This document shows positions 17,635 to 25,742 of a DNA stretch of 64,000 bases, piece by piece. Origin of the DNA: Kribbella capetownensis (GTDB lineage Bacteria > Actinomycetota > Actinomycetes > Propionibacteriales > Kribbellaceae); assembly GCF_004331485.1 (NCBI RefSeq), contig NZ_SJKD01000004.1, forward strand, positions 372,001 through 436,000. The letters are read 5' to 3'. The first letter of the stretch is position 1, and each line of letters begins with the position of its first letter. A program made the position numbers and the translations under genes. A model generated the notes under the pieces. The model saw only the letters and a list, made by a program, of their open reading frames with translations. It was not told the DNA's origin and searched no databases.

Positions 17635-18284
17635 TCCGCGTGCTGAGCGTCGACGACCAGCGCGTGGTCCGGGAGGGACTGGCACTGGTGCTCGGGCTGC
17701 TGCCCGATGTCGAGGTCGTCGGCACCGCCTCCGGGGGCGAGGAGGCGGTGCGCATGGTCGGTGAGTTGAAGCCTGACGTCGTACTGATGGATCTGCGGAT
17801 GCCGCGCTGCGACGGGGTCGAGGCGACCCGGCGGTTGCGTGACCTGCACCCGGAGGTGAAGGTGATCGCGCTGACGACGTACGCCGATGACGAGTCGGTG
17901 CTCGCCGCCCTCCGAGCGGGTGCGCGCGGTTACCTGACGAAGGACGCGAGGTCGGCCCAGATCCACGAGGCGCTGCATCGGGTGCTGGACGACCAGGCCG
18001 CGATCGACCCGGCCGTGCAGCATCACCTGGTCGCGGCGATCGCGGCGGATCCCGGTACGCCGAAGCCCACGGCGGTGTCCGACGACGTGCTGACCCGGCG
18101 CGAGACCGAGGTGCTGACGCTCATCGCCGAAGGCCTGTCGAACGCCGAGATCGCGGCCCGGCTGGTGGTGACCGAGGCGACCGTGAAGAGTCACGTCAAC
18201 CACCTCCTCGCCAAGATCGGCGCCCGGGATCGTGCCCGTGCCGTCAGCTACGCCTACCAACACGGTCTCCTCAGGCATCAGTAG
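17631..18284 (+). CDS. NarL/LuxR-type response regulator
   Basis: 217 residues. The receiver domain (residues 1-120) has the acidic pair D8/D9, phospho-acceptor D54 in VLMDLRMP and K at TKDAR. The C-terminal LuxR helix-turn-helix (about 150-212) contains LTRRETEVLTLIAEGLSNAE followed by IAARLVVTEATVKSHVNHLL. It is the cognate partner of the overlapping kinase gene. Its 3' end overlaps the convergent ABC permease by 7 bp, so no terminator fits between them. Confidence 0.93.
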   Translation: MIRVLSVDDQRVVREGLALVLGLLPDVEVVGTASGGEEAVRMVGELKPDVVLMDLRMPRCDGVEATRRLRDLHPEVKVIALTTYADDESVLAALRAGARGYLTKDARSAQIHEALHRVLDDQAAIDPAVQHHLVAAIAADPGTPKPTAVSDDVLTRRETEVLTLIAEGLSNAEIAARLVVTEATVKSHVNHLLAKIGARDRARAVSYAYQHGLLRHQ

Positions 18285-19087
18285 CTCGAGGCGCTTGAAG
18301 AACGCATGGGCCGGCCCTGGCGGGTCCGGGTCGGCTCCCAGCGGAAGACGGGCAGCGACACCAGCAAGCCGGCGACAGACCAGCCGCACAGCACGAGGAC
18401 GTCTCGCACCGGGAGCCCGGTGCCGGCGAGCGCGTGACCCGCGGCGTCGATGATCGGACGCACCGGCAGGTACGACGCGATCGTGGAAACCCACGACGCC
18501 TTCACCGGATCGCCCACCGTGCCGGAGAACAACACCACCGGCAGGTAGGTCAGGCCCAGAATCGGGAACGCACTGGCCACGGTCGAGATGAAACCCGTGA
18601 CGGCCGTCGCCGCGGACGCACAGGCGAGCGCCCCGAGGAAGACGGCGGCAAGCATGCCGATCGCATGCCAGACGTCCAGGTCCGTACCGAAGAAGGCCAC
18701 ACCGGCGAGTACGGCGACCGCACCGGCGAGCACCGCGACGAGCACCGACGCGACGATCTGACCACTGAGATAGCACCACGCGGGCAGCGGTGTCGCACGC
18801 CAGCGCTTCATCACCCCGGACTCCCGGGCTGCGACCAGCCCGATCCCATGGGTCGTCCAGGCGATCATCGTCGTACCGAGAACCGCGCAGCCCGCCAGCC
18901 GGGACGGCGCGATCTGACCGTCCGAGGAGTTCAGCAGGAGCAGCAGGATCGGGAGAACGAGGCCGGTGCTCATCGCTCTGGGAGTGCGAAGGAGCAAGCG
19001 GACCTGGTGGGCGATCTGGCCCAGCAGGAGTGGCAGGACCGGTGGCAGTCGCGTTCCCGGATCAGACATGGCTTGCGAAGAGGGCAT
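18278..19087 (-). CDS. ABC-2 type permease (DrrB-like)
   Basis: 269 residues with about six hydrophobic segments (for example TGLVLPILLLLL and FPILGLTYLPVVLFSGTVG). It is the membrane half of an ABC-2 exporter; the ATPase is the gene just upstream, overlapping by 26 nt. The ATG at 19087 has GGAG seven bases ahead; a second in-frame ATG at 19069 has none. The pair resembles daunorubicin-type drug or lipid exporters, but the substrate is unknown. It converges on the NarL-type two-component pair, which may control it. Confidence 0.87.
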   Translation of the reverse strand: MPSSQAMSDPGTRLPPVLPLLLGQIAHQVRLLLRTPRAMSTGLVLPILLLLLNSSDGQIAPSRLAGCAVLGTTMIAWTTHGIGLVAARESGVMKRWRATPLPAWCYLSGQIVASVLVAVLAGAVAVLAGVAFFGTDLDVWHAIGMLAAVFLGALACASAATAVTGFISTVASAFPILGLTYLPVVLFSGTVGDPVKASWVSTIASYLPVRPIIDAAGHALAGTGLPVRDVLVLCGWSVAGLLVSLPVFRWEPTRTRQGRPMRSSSASSY

Positions 19088-19982
19088 CGTGAGGCTCCGA
19101 GTGGGTGATGGACAGGTAGGCCTCTTCGAGGCTCGGTGGACCGACTTCGAGGGTCGTCAGTTCGAGCCGGTGGTGATCGGCCCACGCGAGGAGGTCCGCG
19201 AGGACGGGCTCGATTCGGTCCGTGTGGAGGCTCAGCATGCGTTCGGTGACGTGGGCGGCCAGAGACGGCGGGAGATCGGGAGCCCCGACCGGCAACGGGA
19301 AGCGGACAACACTCAGACCACCGCTGGCTCGCATCGCTGCGGGCGTGGTGTCGGCCACCAGCCGCCCAGCGGAGAGCACCATCACCCGATCCGCGAGGTG
19401 GTCCGCCTCGTCGAGGTAGTGCGTGGTCAGCAGGATCGTCGTACCCGCGTCGTTCAGCCGCTCCACGCTGGCCCAGCAACGCCGTCGCGCCTCCGGGTCG
19501 AGGCCGGTGGTGGGCTCGTCGAGGAACAGTACGTCGGGGTTCCCGATGATCGCGAGCCCGAGATCGACCCGGCGCTGCTGTCCACCGGACAACGCGCCCA
19601 CCCGCGTTCTCGCGTCGTCGGCGAGGTCGATCAGTTCCAGTACTTCGGCGACCGGCCGCGGGTTCGGGTAGAGCCGTCCGAACACGCGCAGCAGATCCGC
19701 GACAGTCGGCTCGGTCTCGAGGCTGGTCGACTGGAGGACGAGGCCAACCTGCGCGCGCCACGCACGGCCGCCGCGCGGCGGGTCCTCACCGAGGACCCGC
19801 ACCTGACCAGAGGTCGGCTCGGCGAACCCCTCCAGGATCTCGAGCGTCGTGGTCTTGCCGGCACCGTTCGGTCCCAGTACGGCGACCAGTTGGCCCTCGT
19901 CGATATCGAAGCTGACGCCGTCGACGGCGGCGAAGTCGCCGTACCGCTTGGTCAGGTCGCGGACGGAGACGACGCCGGTCAC
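19062..19982 (-). CDS. ABC transporter ATPase (DrrA-like)
   Basis: 306 residues from the GTG at 19982. Walker A GPNGAGKTT, Q-loop in VGLVLQST, signature LSGGQQRRVDLGLAI, Walker B VLFLDEPTTGLDPEARR, H-loop TTHYLDEAD, and the C-terminal extension usual in DrrA-type ATPases. The GTG overlaps the TGA of the small upstream gene as GTGA, with GGCGGGA ahead. The open frame continues upstream into that gene, but the added sequence has no family resemblance. It drives the DrrB-like permease encoded next. Confidence 0.9.
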   Translation of the reverse strand: MTGVVSVRDLTKRYGDFAAVDGVSFDIDEGQLVAVLGPNGAGKTTTLEILEGFAEPTSGQVRVLGEDPPRGGRAWRAQVGLVLQSTSLETEPTVADLLRVFGRLYPNPRPVAEVLELIDLADDARTRVGALSGGQQRRVDLGLAIIGNPDVLFLDEPTTGLDPEARRRCWASVERLNDAGTTILLTTHYLDEADHLADRVMVLSAGRLVADTTPAAMRASGGLSVVRFPLPVGAPDLPPSLAAHVTERMLSLHTDRIEPVLADLLAWADHHRLELTTLEVGPPSLEEAYLSITHSEPHDALFASHV

Positions 19983-20170
19983 CGGTCCCGCCCGGGACGG
20001 TCGCGCTGACCGTTGCCCTTGGCATCCATGACGACGTTCGCCGCACTCCAGATGCCGACAGCGGCACCGACGGCGATCAGCAGCGGCCGGTGCGTGACGA
20101 TCCCGAACACCAGCAGGCCGATGCCGATCAGCGCGCGCAGGTACGGGTTGAATCCCAGGAGTCGAAGCAT
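19979..20170 (-). CDS. Small membrane protein leading the DrrAB-like operon
   Basis: 63 residues: MLRLLGFNPYLRALIGIGLL, then a second hydrophobic stretch (THRPLLIAVGAAVGIWSAAN) and a polar tail (MDAKGNGQRDRPGRDR). Probably two membrane helices. AGGGA lies about seven bases ahead of the ATG, and its stop overlaps the ATPase GTG, so it is translated as part of this operon. Function is unknown; it may help membrane assembly of the exporter. Confidence 0.72.
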   Translation of the reverse strand: MLRLLGFNPYLRALIGIGLLVFGIVTHRPLLIAVGAAVGIWSAANVVMDAKGNGQRDRPGRDR

Positions 20171-20316
20171 GTCCAGTCCCTTGCCTTGATTGCTTGCCGC
20201 AACCAGCGTCGGCGAACCGACGGGGCCCGGTCATCGGCGTGACTGTTGAAGTCCGGGCAGGACATGCCTCGGTCGGAGGGTGGAAGCGAATCCATCCCTG
20301 GTAGGAAACGCGGCAG

Positions 20317-20345
20317 CCCCTGACCGGCGTGATGCCGGCCAGGGG
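20317..20345 (-). terminator. Hairpin terminator after the phosphoesterase gene
   Basis: A 12-bp stem with one A-C mismatch (arms 20317-20328 and 20334-20345: CCCCTGACCGGC against GCCGGCCAGGGG) closes a 5-nt loop, 30 nt beyond the stop at 20375. No U-tract follows, as is common in actinobacteria. It separates this operon from the promoter region of the small membrane protein gene at 20170. Confidence 0.7.
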
Positions 20346-20374
20346 CCTCGGGTGCTACGTACTTACGTGTTACC

Positions 20375-23140
20375 TCAGCCGTCGGAGTCCGGGGCCGGGA
20401 TGTACGAGCCTGGCACGTCCTGCGGTGCGACGATCCTGTCCTCACCGGGGTACGGCGTGGCCCAGTCGTGCGCCTGGTACCACGTGAAGTGGTCCATCTG
20501 CGCCGGGTTCGCGAAGTCGGCCTTGGCGTCCGGACCGGTGAGCCGCTGCTGCGACTTCCAGTCGTTCCACGTGGCCGCCATGGCCTGCATGTCCGCCGGT
20601 ACCGTCGCCTTCGGCGCGGGCGCCGCGAGCGGGTTCTGCGCCGCCGGGACGTCCAGGCCGCAGGACGGCGGGGTGCTCAGACCGCCGGTCAGCGAGGTCC
20701 GGTTCGGCAGAGCGGTGAACGGCGTGTTGTCGGGGCGCTGGGTGAACACGTCCCGCATCGGGGTGGCCGCACTGTCCTTCTGGTTCATCGGGTGGATCCC
20801 GAGGATCTGCTCGATGGTGCGGATCATCGTGATCTGCGAGTAGTAGTGGTTGTCGACCTTGCCGCGCTGGGCCCACGGGCTGATGATCTGGATCGGCGCC
20901 CGGTGGCCGTCGATGTGGTCCAGGCCGGCCTGCGAGTCGTCCTCGACGACGAAGATCGCCGAGTCCTTCCAGTACTTGCTGTGCGAGATCGTCTCGACGA
21001 TCTTGCCGACCGCGAGGTCGTTGTCCGCGACCTGGGCGGCCGCGTTCGCCGGACCACCGGTGTGGTCACTGGACAGCCAGAACATGTTCAGGTTCGCCGG
21101 ACCGTTCTTGTCGAAGTCCTGCTTCCAGATCTGCTCCCGGTAGATGTCCGGGACACTGGTGTCGAACTTCGGGAAGCCGTGCACCGACACGTCGTTCAGC
21201 GACGGGATCGGCGAGGACGAGACCAGCGGGTACTTCGTGTCCTCCCCGGTGGCGATCATGTTCTTGGTGTCGCAGTACAGGTTCTGCCAGCTGGCGCCGG
21301 CCGGCTTGGTCAGGAACTGCTGGAACTCACCGAAGTCGCGCACGGTCTTGTCCGCCGCCTGCGCACCGCTCCAGATGAAGCCGGTCTGCTGGTGGCCGAG
21401 CGCGTCGTCCTCGGTGTCGTAGCTGCGCAGGTACTCGCCGGCCGAGGACTCGGTGTACTCCGGGTTGTCGGCCTGCATCAGCCAGTTGTGACCCTCGGCC
21501 GAGTTCGTGCCGATGTCGTAGGTGTTGTCGTAGAGCCCGAACTGCTGGGCCAGCGCGTGCTGGTTCGGCGTCACGTTCTCACCGAACTGCGCCAGCGCCG
21601 GGTCGCCGTCGCCCTCGGGTATGTCGCCGTAGACCTGGTCGTAGGTCCGGTTCTCCTTGACCAGCAGGAAGACGTGCTTGATCGTCGACGGCTCGCCGAG
21701 CCGCTGCGGGACCGGCACCGGCTTCTTCTTCGCCGCCTCGCCCTTGCCGTTGGCCACCTGGACCGAGCCCTTGGTCCAGCCGTTCTGCTGGAAGACCTTG
21801 GCCGTGTCGGCGCGGATCACGTTGTCGGTCGGCAGCTTGAACCGCTGCAGGCTCGACGTGGTGTCGTGAGTGCCGCGACCGGCGGCGGTCGTCGTACGCC
21901 GGGCGTCGATGCCGCGGGTGTTGGAGACCAGTACGTCGTCGCCGACCGTGGTGATCTCAGCCGGGAAGTAGTCCGTCGGCAGCAGGCCGACGTAGCTGAC
22001 CGGCTCCAGCGGAGTCGTGTACTTGTAGACGGCGACCGCGTTGGCGCGGCCGAGCGTCACCAGCAGGTGACCGTCGTCGGTGAGCGTCACTCCGTCGGGC
22101 TCGTAGCCCACCGAGGCCTCCGGCCATGGCTGGGTGGCGACGGTCTGGACGATCTTGTTCTTGCCGGTGTCGATGATCGACACGTCGTTCGTCTGGGTGT
22201 TGGTGACGAACAGCGCCTTGCCCTTGGCGTACAGGGCGGTCGGGTGCAGACCGACGGTGATGCTCGTCGGGGCGGCGGCCGGCTTCGCCAGGTTGATGAC
22301 GCTGACGGTGCCGGTCGTCGTCGCCGCGGTGACCGGGTTGGCCGGCACCGGGGTGTTGTACGAGTTGATCGTGGTCTCGCCCGGCCGCGCCGTCCGGCCG
22401 CCCTCGTTGCTGACGTACAGCTTGTCGCCGACCATGATCAGGTCACGCGGGGCGATGCCCACCGGCCAGCTCTGGATGATGTCGCCGGTGCCCGCGTTGA
22501 TCGCGACCACGCGGTTCTGGCCGTTGACGGCGGAGTACACGATCGAGCCGTCGGACGAGAACACGGCCTCGCCGACCAGCGCGTGCTTGGGTCCGTCGGC
22601 CGGGATCGACACGAACGTCGGGTTGGCAAGGCTGCCGTCCGGGTTCACCGCGAACCTGCGGTAGCCGTCGGTCTGCCCGAGCCACAGCTGCGATCCGTCC
22701 GGGGAGTACGTCGGGCCTTCCTGGCCGATGTCGTTGCCCGGGATGCGCAGATTCGCCGCGGCGTTGTTGCCGATCAGCTGCTGCACCTTCCAGTCCTTCA
22801 GGTTCACGATCGCCAGCGCCATGCCGCCGTCGGTGATCGAGGCGGCGACGTGGGTGCCGTCGGGGCTGACCGAAGAGGACATGATCTTGCCGGGTTGAAG
22901 GAGCAGACGATCGCCGATCGGCTTCAGGTACTGGTCGCTGGAGATGACCAGACCCTTGTCGGTGGTGTCACCGACGTGCGAGGTACCGAACTGCGTGGTC
23001 TGGGCCGAACCGGTACCGGCGGCGAGGACGGCGACAACGGTGGCGCCTGCCGTGACGAGTGGTACCCGGCGGCCGATGCGTCGACCGAGAAGGCCCGAAG
23101 GCTTCTTCTCGACACGCCGGCGGAGGCGTGTTACTTGCAT
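20375..23140 (-). CDS. Secreted beta-propeller / phosphoesterase (PF04185-type) fusion
   Basis: 921 residues. An N-terminal arginine-rich leader and hydrophobic helix end in GTGSA-Q (about residue 46), a secretory signal. Residues about 60-460 are YVTN/YncE-like beta-propeller repeats (for example VSPDGTHVAASITDGG, TNTQTNDVSIIDTGKNKIV). The C-terminal part, from about residue 480, is an alkaline-phosphatase-superfamily phosphoesterase of the acid phosphatase/phospholipase C group: KHVFLLVKENRTYDQVYGD, NSAEGHNWLMQ and VEDDSQAGLDHIDGHR supply the likely metal ligands. It acts outside the cell on a phosphoester; substrate unknown. It is 6 bp after an ABC-2 permease gene, which suggests a shared operon, and a hairpin terminator follows. 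Confidence 0.87.
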   Translation of the reverse strand: MQVTRLRRRVEKKPSGLLGRRIGRRVPLVTAGATVVAVLAAGTGSAQTTQFGTSHVGDTTDKGLVISSDQYLKPIGDRLLLQPGKIMSSSVSPDGTHVAASITDGGMALAIVNLKDWKVQQLIGNNAAANLRIPGNDIGQEGPTYSPDGSQLWLGQTDGYRRFAVNPDGSLANPTFVSIPADGPKHALVGEAVFSSDGSIVYSAVNGQNRVVAINAGTGDIIQSWPVGIAPRDLIMVGDKLYVSNEGGRTARPGETTINSYNTPVPANPVTAATTTGTVSVINLAKPAAAPTSITVGLHPTALYAKGKALFVTNTQTNDVSIIDTGKNKIVQTVATQPWPEASVGYEPDGVTLTDDGHLLVTLGRANAVAVYKYTTPLEPVSYVGLLPTDYFPAEITTVGDDVLVSNTRGIDARRTTTAAGRGTHDTTSSLQRFKLPTDNVIRADTAKVFQQNGWTKGSVQVANGKGEAAKKKPVPVPQRLGEPSTIKHVFLLVKENRTYDQVYGDIPEGDGDPALAQFGENVTPNQHALAQQFGLYDNTYDIGTNSAEGHNWLMQADNPEYTESSAGEYLRSYDTEDDALGHQQTGFIWSGAQAADKTVRDFGEFQQFLTKPAGASWQNLYCDTKNMIATGEDTKYPLVSSSPIPSLNDVSVHGFPKFDTSVPDIYREQIWKQDFDKNGPANLNMFWLSSDHTGGPANAAAQVADNDLAVGKIVETISHSKYWKDSAIFVVEDDSQAGLDHIDGHRAPIQIISPWAQRGKVDNHYYSQITMIRTIEQILGIHPMNQKDSAATPMRDVFTQRPDNTPFTALPNRTSLTGGLSTPPSCGLDVPAAQNPLAAPAPKATVPADMQAMAATWNDWKSQQRLTGPDAKADFANPAQMDHFTWYQAHDWATPYPGEDRIVAPQDVPGSYIPAPDSDG

Positions 23141-23146
23141 CTTGGG

Positions 23147-24502
23147 TTATCCCTTCGGGGTGGGTAGCAGATCGACGTTGCCGTCGAACTGCCACAGGGG
23201 GTTGGGCGCGTCACCGATCGGCGTACGGACCAGGAAGAAGCCGTTGACTTCCTTCGGTCCGTCGCCGTCGGCCATGAAGCGCCCGTCGGCGGTGATGTCC
23301 AGTTGGTAGATGGCTTGCCCGGTCGCTGCGACGCCGGGCAGGTGCCACGAGACGACGCAACGCCAGTCGTTGCCGGGGCCTACCGGGTCGACCTTGCCGT
23401 CGCCCTTGGTGCACGCCGTCGAAGCCTGCAGTTGGGCTTCGGTGACGTCGGGACGGTTGAGCTGCTTGGTCTGCACCCGGTAGAGGTGGGCGAACGCGGT
23501 CGACACGCCGGCCTCGACCTTGGTCTGCTGGATGCCGGCCGTCGCCGAGGCCGTCACCGCGGCGAGGATCGCGATGGTGACGGCGAGCAGGCCGGCCAGC
23601 GGCACCAGCCCGACGGTGATCGCCCGCCGGCCCGAACCGTCCGAGGTCAGGTTGGTGAAGTCGCGCCGCAGGAAGAGCAGGTACGCGAGCACGGTCGCGG
23701 TGACCGCCCAGACCAGGCTGACGACCACTCCGATCAGCAACGGAGCGAGCTGGCCCGGACTGGTGAACAGGCCCTTCCAGGCCGTGAACGCGTATCCGGG
23801 CAGAGCCAGCCGTACGGCGACCGGCAGCGGCAGCATCTGCGCCAACTGCATCGCGAGTGCCACGAGCGCCGGAAGCAGCAGGCCCATCGGAGACCGGCCC
23901 AGTGCGACGGACCCGAGCAGGCCGATCGCGGCCAGCGCCAGGGTCGGGGCGATCGCGCAGACCCAGGCGAGCAGGACGTTCCCGGCGGCATTGCCGGCCG
24001 GCAACAGGTGGCCGTCGAGGCCGACGAGCGGCTGGTTGCCGACCGCGATGAGTCCGCCGACCGCGCTGGACACGGCCAGCCCAGCCATCAGCAGCATGAT
24101 GACCGTCAGACTGGCCAGCGCCTTCGCTACGAAGATCCGTTGCGGCGAACGGACCGCCACCAGCAGGTGGCGCCAGGTCCCGAGCCGGTCCTCGGAGGCG
24201 AACACGTCTCCGGCGACCAGCGAGGTCAGCAGCGGGAGCGCCCAGTTCCCGGAGAAGCCCAGGATCACCAGCGGTCCGGCCCACCCGGTCGCGTGCATCC
24301 AGCGGCCGAAGAGGGTGTCGACCGGAAGCGAGGTCTGCTGGCTGACGGCGGCGACGAAGAGCGCGGGTGCGATCCAGCAGGCGACGACGATCAGGCGGAT
24401 CCGCCATTGCGAGGTCAGCTTGACCAACTCGAACCGGTAGCCGCGGGCCACCGAGACGGGATGGGCGACGGCCGGGCGGGCGTCGGCGACGGTCGCGGTC
24501 AC
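23147..24502 (-). CDS. ABC-2 type membrane permease
   Basis: 451 residues. The N-terminal half has about six membrane helices (IRLIVVACWIAPALFVAAV, VIMLLMAGLAVSSAVGGLIA and others); a further helix (LVPLAGLLAVTIAILAAVTA) precedes a C-terminal extracytoplasmic domain of about 140 residues with a DCxxC-like region (STACTKGDGK, WRCVVSW). This large exported tail is unusual for ABC-2 permeases. The GTG overlaps the stop of the ATPase gene as GTGA. The substrate is unknown, and the secreted phosphoesterase downstream may act on the same molecule. Confidence 0.82.
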   Translation of the reverse strand: MTATVADARPAVAHPVSVARGYRFELVKLTSQWRIRLIVVACWIAPALFVAAVSQQTSLPVDTLFGRWMHATGWAGPLVILGFSGNWALPLLTSLVAGDVFASEDRLGTWRHLLVAVRSPQRIFVAKALASLTVIMLLMAGLAVSSAVGGLIAVGNQPLVGLDGHLLPAGNAAGNVLLAWVCAIAPTLALAAIGLLGSVALGRSPMGLLLPALVALAMQLAQMLPLPVAVRLALPGYAFTAWKGLFTSPGQLAPLLIGVVVSLVWAVTATVLAYLLFLRRDFTNLTSDGSGRRAITVGLVPLAGLLAVTIAILAAVTASATAGIQQTKVEAGVSTAFAHLYRVQTKQLNRPDVTEAQLQASTACTKGDGKVDPVGPGNDWRCVVSWHLPGVAATGQAIYQLDITADGRFMADGDGPKEVNGFFLVRTPIGDAPNPLWQFDGNVDLLPTPKG

Positions 24503-25431
24503 TGACCGACCTCCTGCTGCTCGGTGAGGGCGAGGAACGCTGCCTCGAGGGGCGACACCACCGGCGCGAACTCACGTACCGCGATGCCGGCCTGCACGAG
24601 CCGTACGACGAGATCGTCGAGCGCGGGCACCAGTCCACGGACAACGAAGAGGTCGTCGTTCGGGGACACGGCCTGGTCGACCGTGATCCCGGCCGTGTCG
24701 GCAGCCACCTTGCGGGCTGCTTCTGCATCGGAAGTGACCAGGCGGTAGTCGAGTTCACCGTTCTCGGCCGCGAGTTTGCTCAGCGGTCCGGTGAAGACGA
24801 TGCGTCCGGTGTTGAGAATGGTGACCTCGGAACACAGGGCCTCGACGTCGTCCATGCGGTGACTCGAGAGCACGACGGTCGTTCCCTCGGCCGCCAGCCG
24901 GTTGAGGACACCATGGACATGCCTCTTCCCTGCCGGGTCGAGGCCGTTGGACGGCTCGTCGAGCACGATCAGCCGGGGCTTGGTCAGCAGAGCGGCGGCG
25001 AGGCCGAGTCGCTGCCGCATGCCGAGAGAGAAGCCACGGGTCCGGTCGTCGGCGACATCGGTGAGGCCGACCTCGGCGAGGACGGCGTCGATTCCGGCCG
25101 TCTCGGTACCGCCGCGGAGATCGGCCAAGGCGGCGAGGTTCTGCCGGGCGGTCAGTGATGGGTAGAGCCCGGGTCCGTCGACGAAGCCGGCCACTCCTTC
25201 GGGCGCGGCCAGTGCGCGCCCGACCGGCGTACCCAGGATCTCGAGGCTGCCGCTGTCGGCGACGGCCAGACCGAGCAGGAGACCGAGCAGTGTCGTTTTG
25301 CCGGCGCCGTTCGGTCCGACGAGTCCGTGGATCTGTCCCTGCGCGACATCCAGGTCGATGCCGTCGAGGGCGACGACCTCACCGAATGCCTTGGTGATCC
25401 CGCGCGACCGGACCGCGATGAGTGCGTCCAT
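24499..25431 (-). CDS. ABC transporter ATPase (ABC-2 class)
   Basis: 310 residues. Walker A GPNGAGKTT, signature FSLGMRQRLGLAAAL (a common variant of LSGGQ), Walker B LIVLDEPSNGLDPAGKR and H-loop SSHRMDDVE, plus a C-terminal about 100-residue extension. It energises the adjacent ABC-2 permease. AAGGAAGGG directly precedes the ATG. It is the first gene of a three-gene minus-strand operon ending with the phosphoesterase at 20375. Two inverted half-sites lie just upstream. Confidence 0.9.
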   Translation of the reverse strand: MDALIAVRSRGITKAFGEVVALDGIDLDVAQGQIHGLVGPNGAGKTTLLGLLLGLAVADSGSLEILGTPVGRALAAPEGVAGFVDGPGLYPSLTARQNLAALADLRGGTETAGIDAVLAEVGLTDVADDRTRGFSLGMRQRLGLAAALLTKPRLIVLDEPSNGLDPAGKRHVHGVLNRLAAEGTTVVLSSHRMDDVEALCSEVTILNTGRIVFTGPLSKLAAENGELDYRLVTSDAEAARKVAADTAGITVDQAVSPNDDLFVVRGLVPALDDLVVRLVQAGIAVREFAPVVSPLEAAFLALTEQQEVGQ

Positions 25432-25742
25432 GCATCCCTTCCTTCATAACCTCAAGGAACTTAGGAAATGCAGACGACGCCCACGGGGGTTCTGAGGTTA
25501 ACGGCCAAAGAACGGGCGGCGACCGATATCCATCGGTGTCAAATGTAGTGGCTGACGGGGGCCAGGTAATTGGGTAGCGGCGCGTCGGGCCCGCTGGTAA
25601 CGTCCTCGGCCTGTCTTTTCGGGTGGCTTCTCTGCACTGCGTGAAGGATCGAATCGAACCGGATGGCTCTCCGGGGCGGGACCCTGTTGATCGCCGCCAG
25701 TCCGTTGTTCGTACATCTGCCAACAGAGTCGAGGCTCTTTCG
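25432..25742. other. 311-bp divergent intergenic region with an inverted repeat
   Basis: Separates the ABC ATPase (minus) from the HelD-like helicase (plus). It holds a perfect 8-bp inverted repeat, TAACCTCA at 25447-25454 and TGAGGTTA at 25493-25500, 38 bp apart, directly upstream of the ATPase start and so a possible operator pair. A shorter palindrome (CCGAT-ATCC-ATCGG) lies near 25530. I could not place a convincing -35/-10 pair for the helicase. The plus-strand frame is open from 25623, but no family sequence appears before 25743. Confidence 0.45.

Noticed and set aside
20468..23167. Plus-strand open frame of about 900 codons opposite the phosphoesterase
   Set aside because: Antisense shadow rich in Arg, Val and Asp; the minus strand gives a complete secreted two-domain protein.
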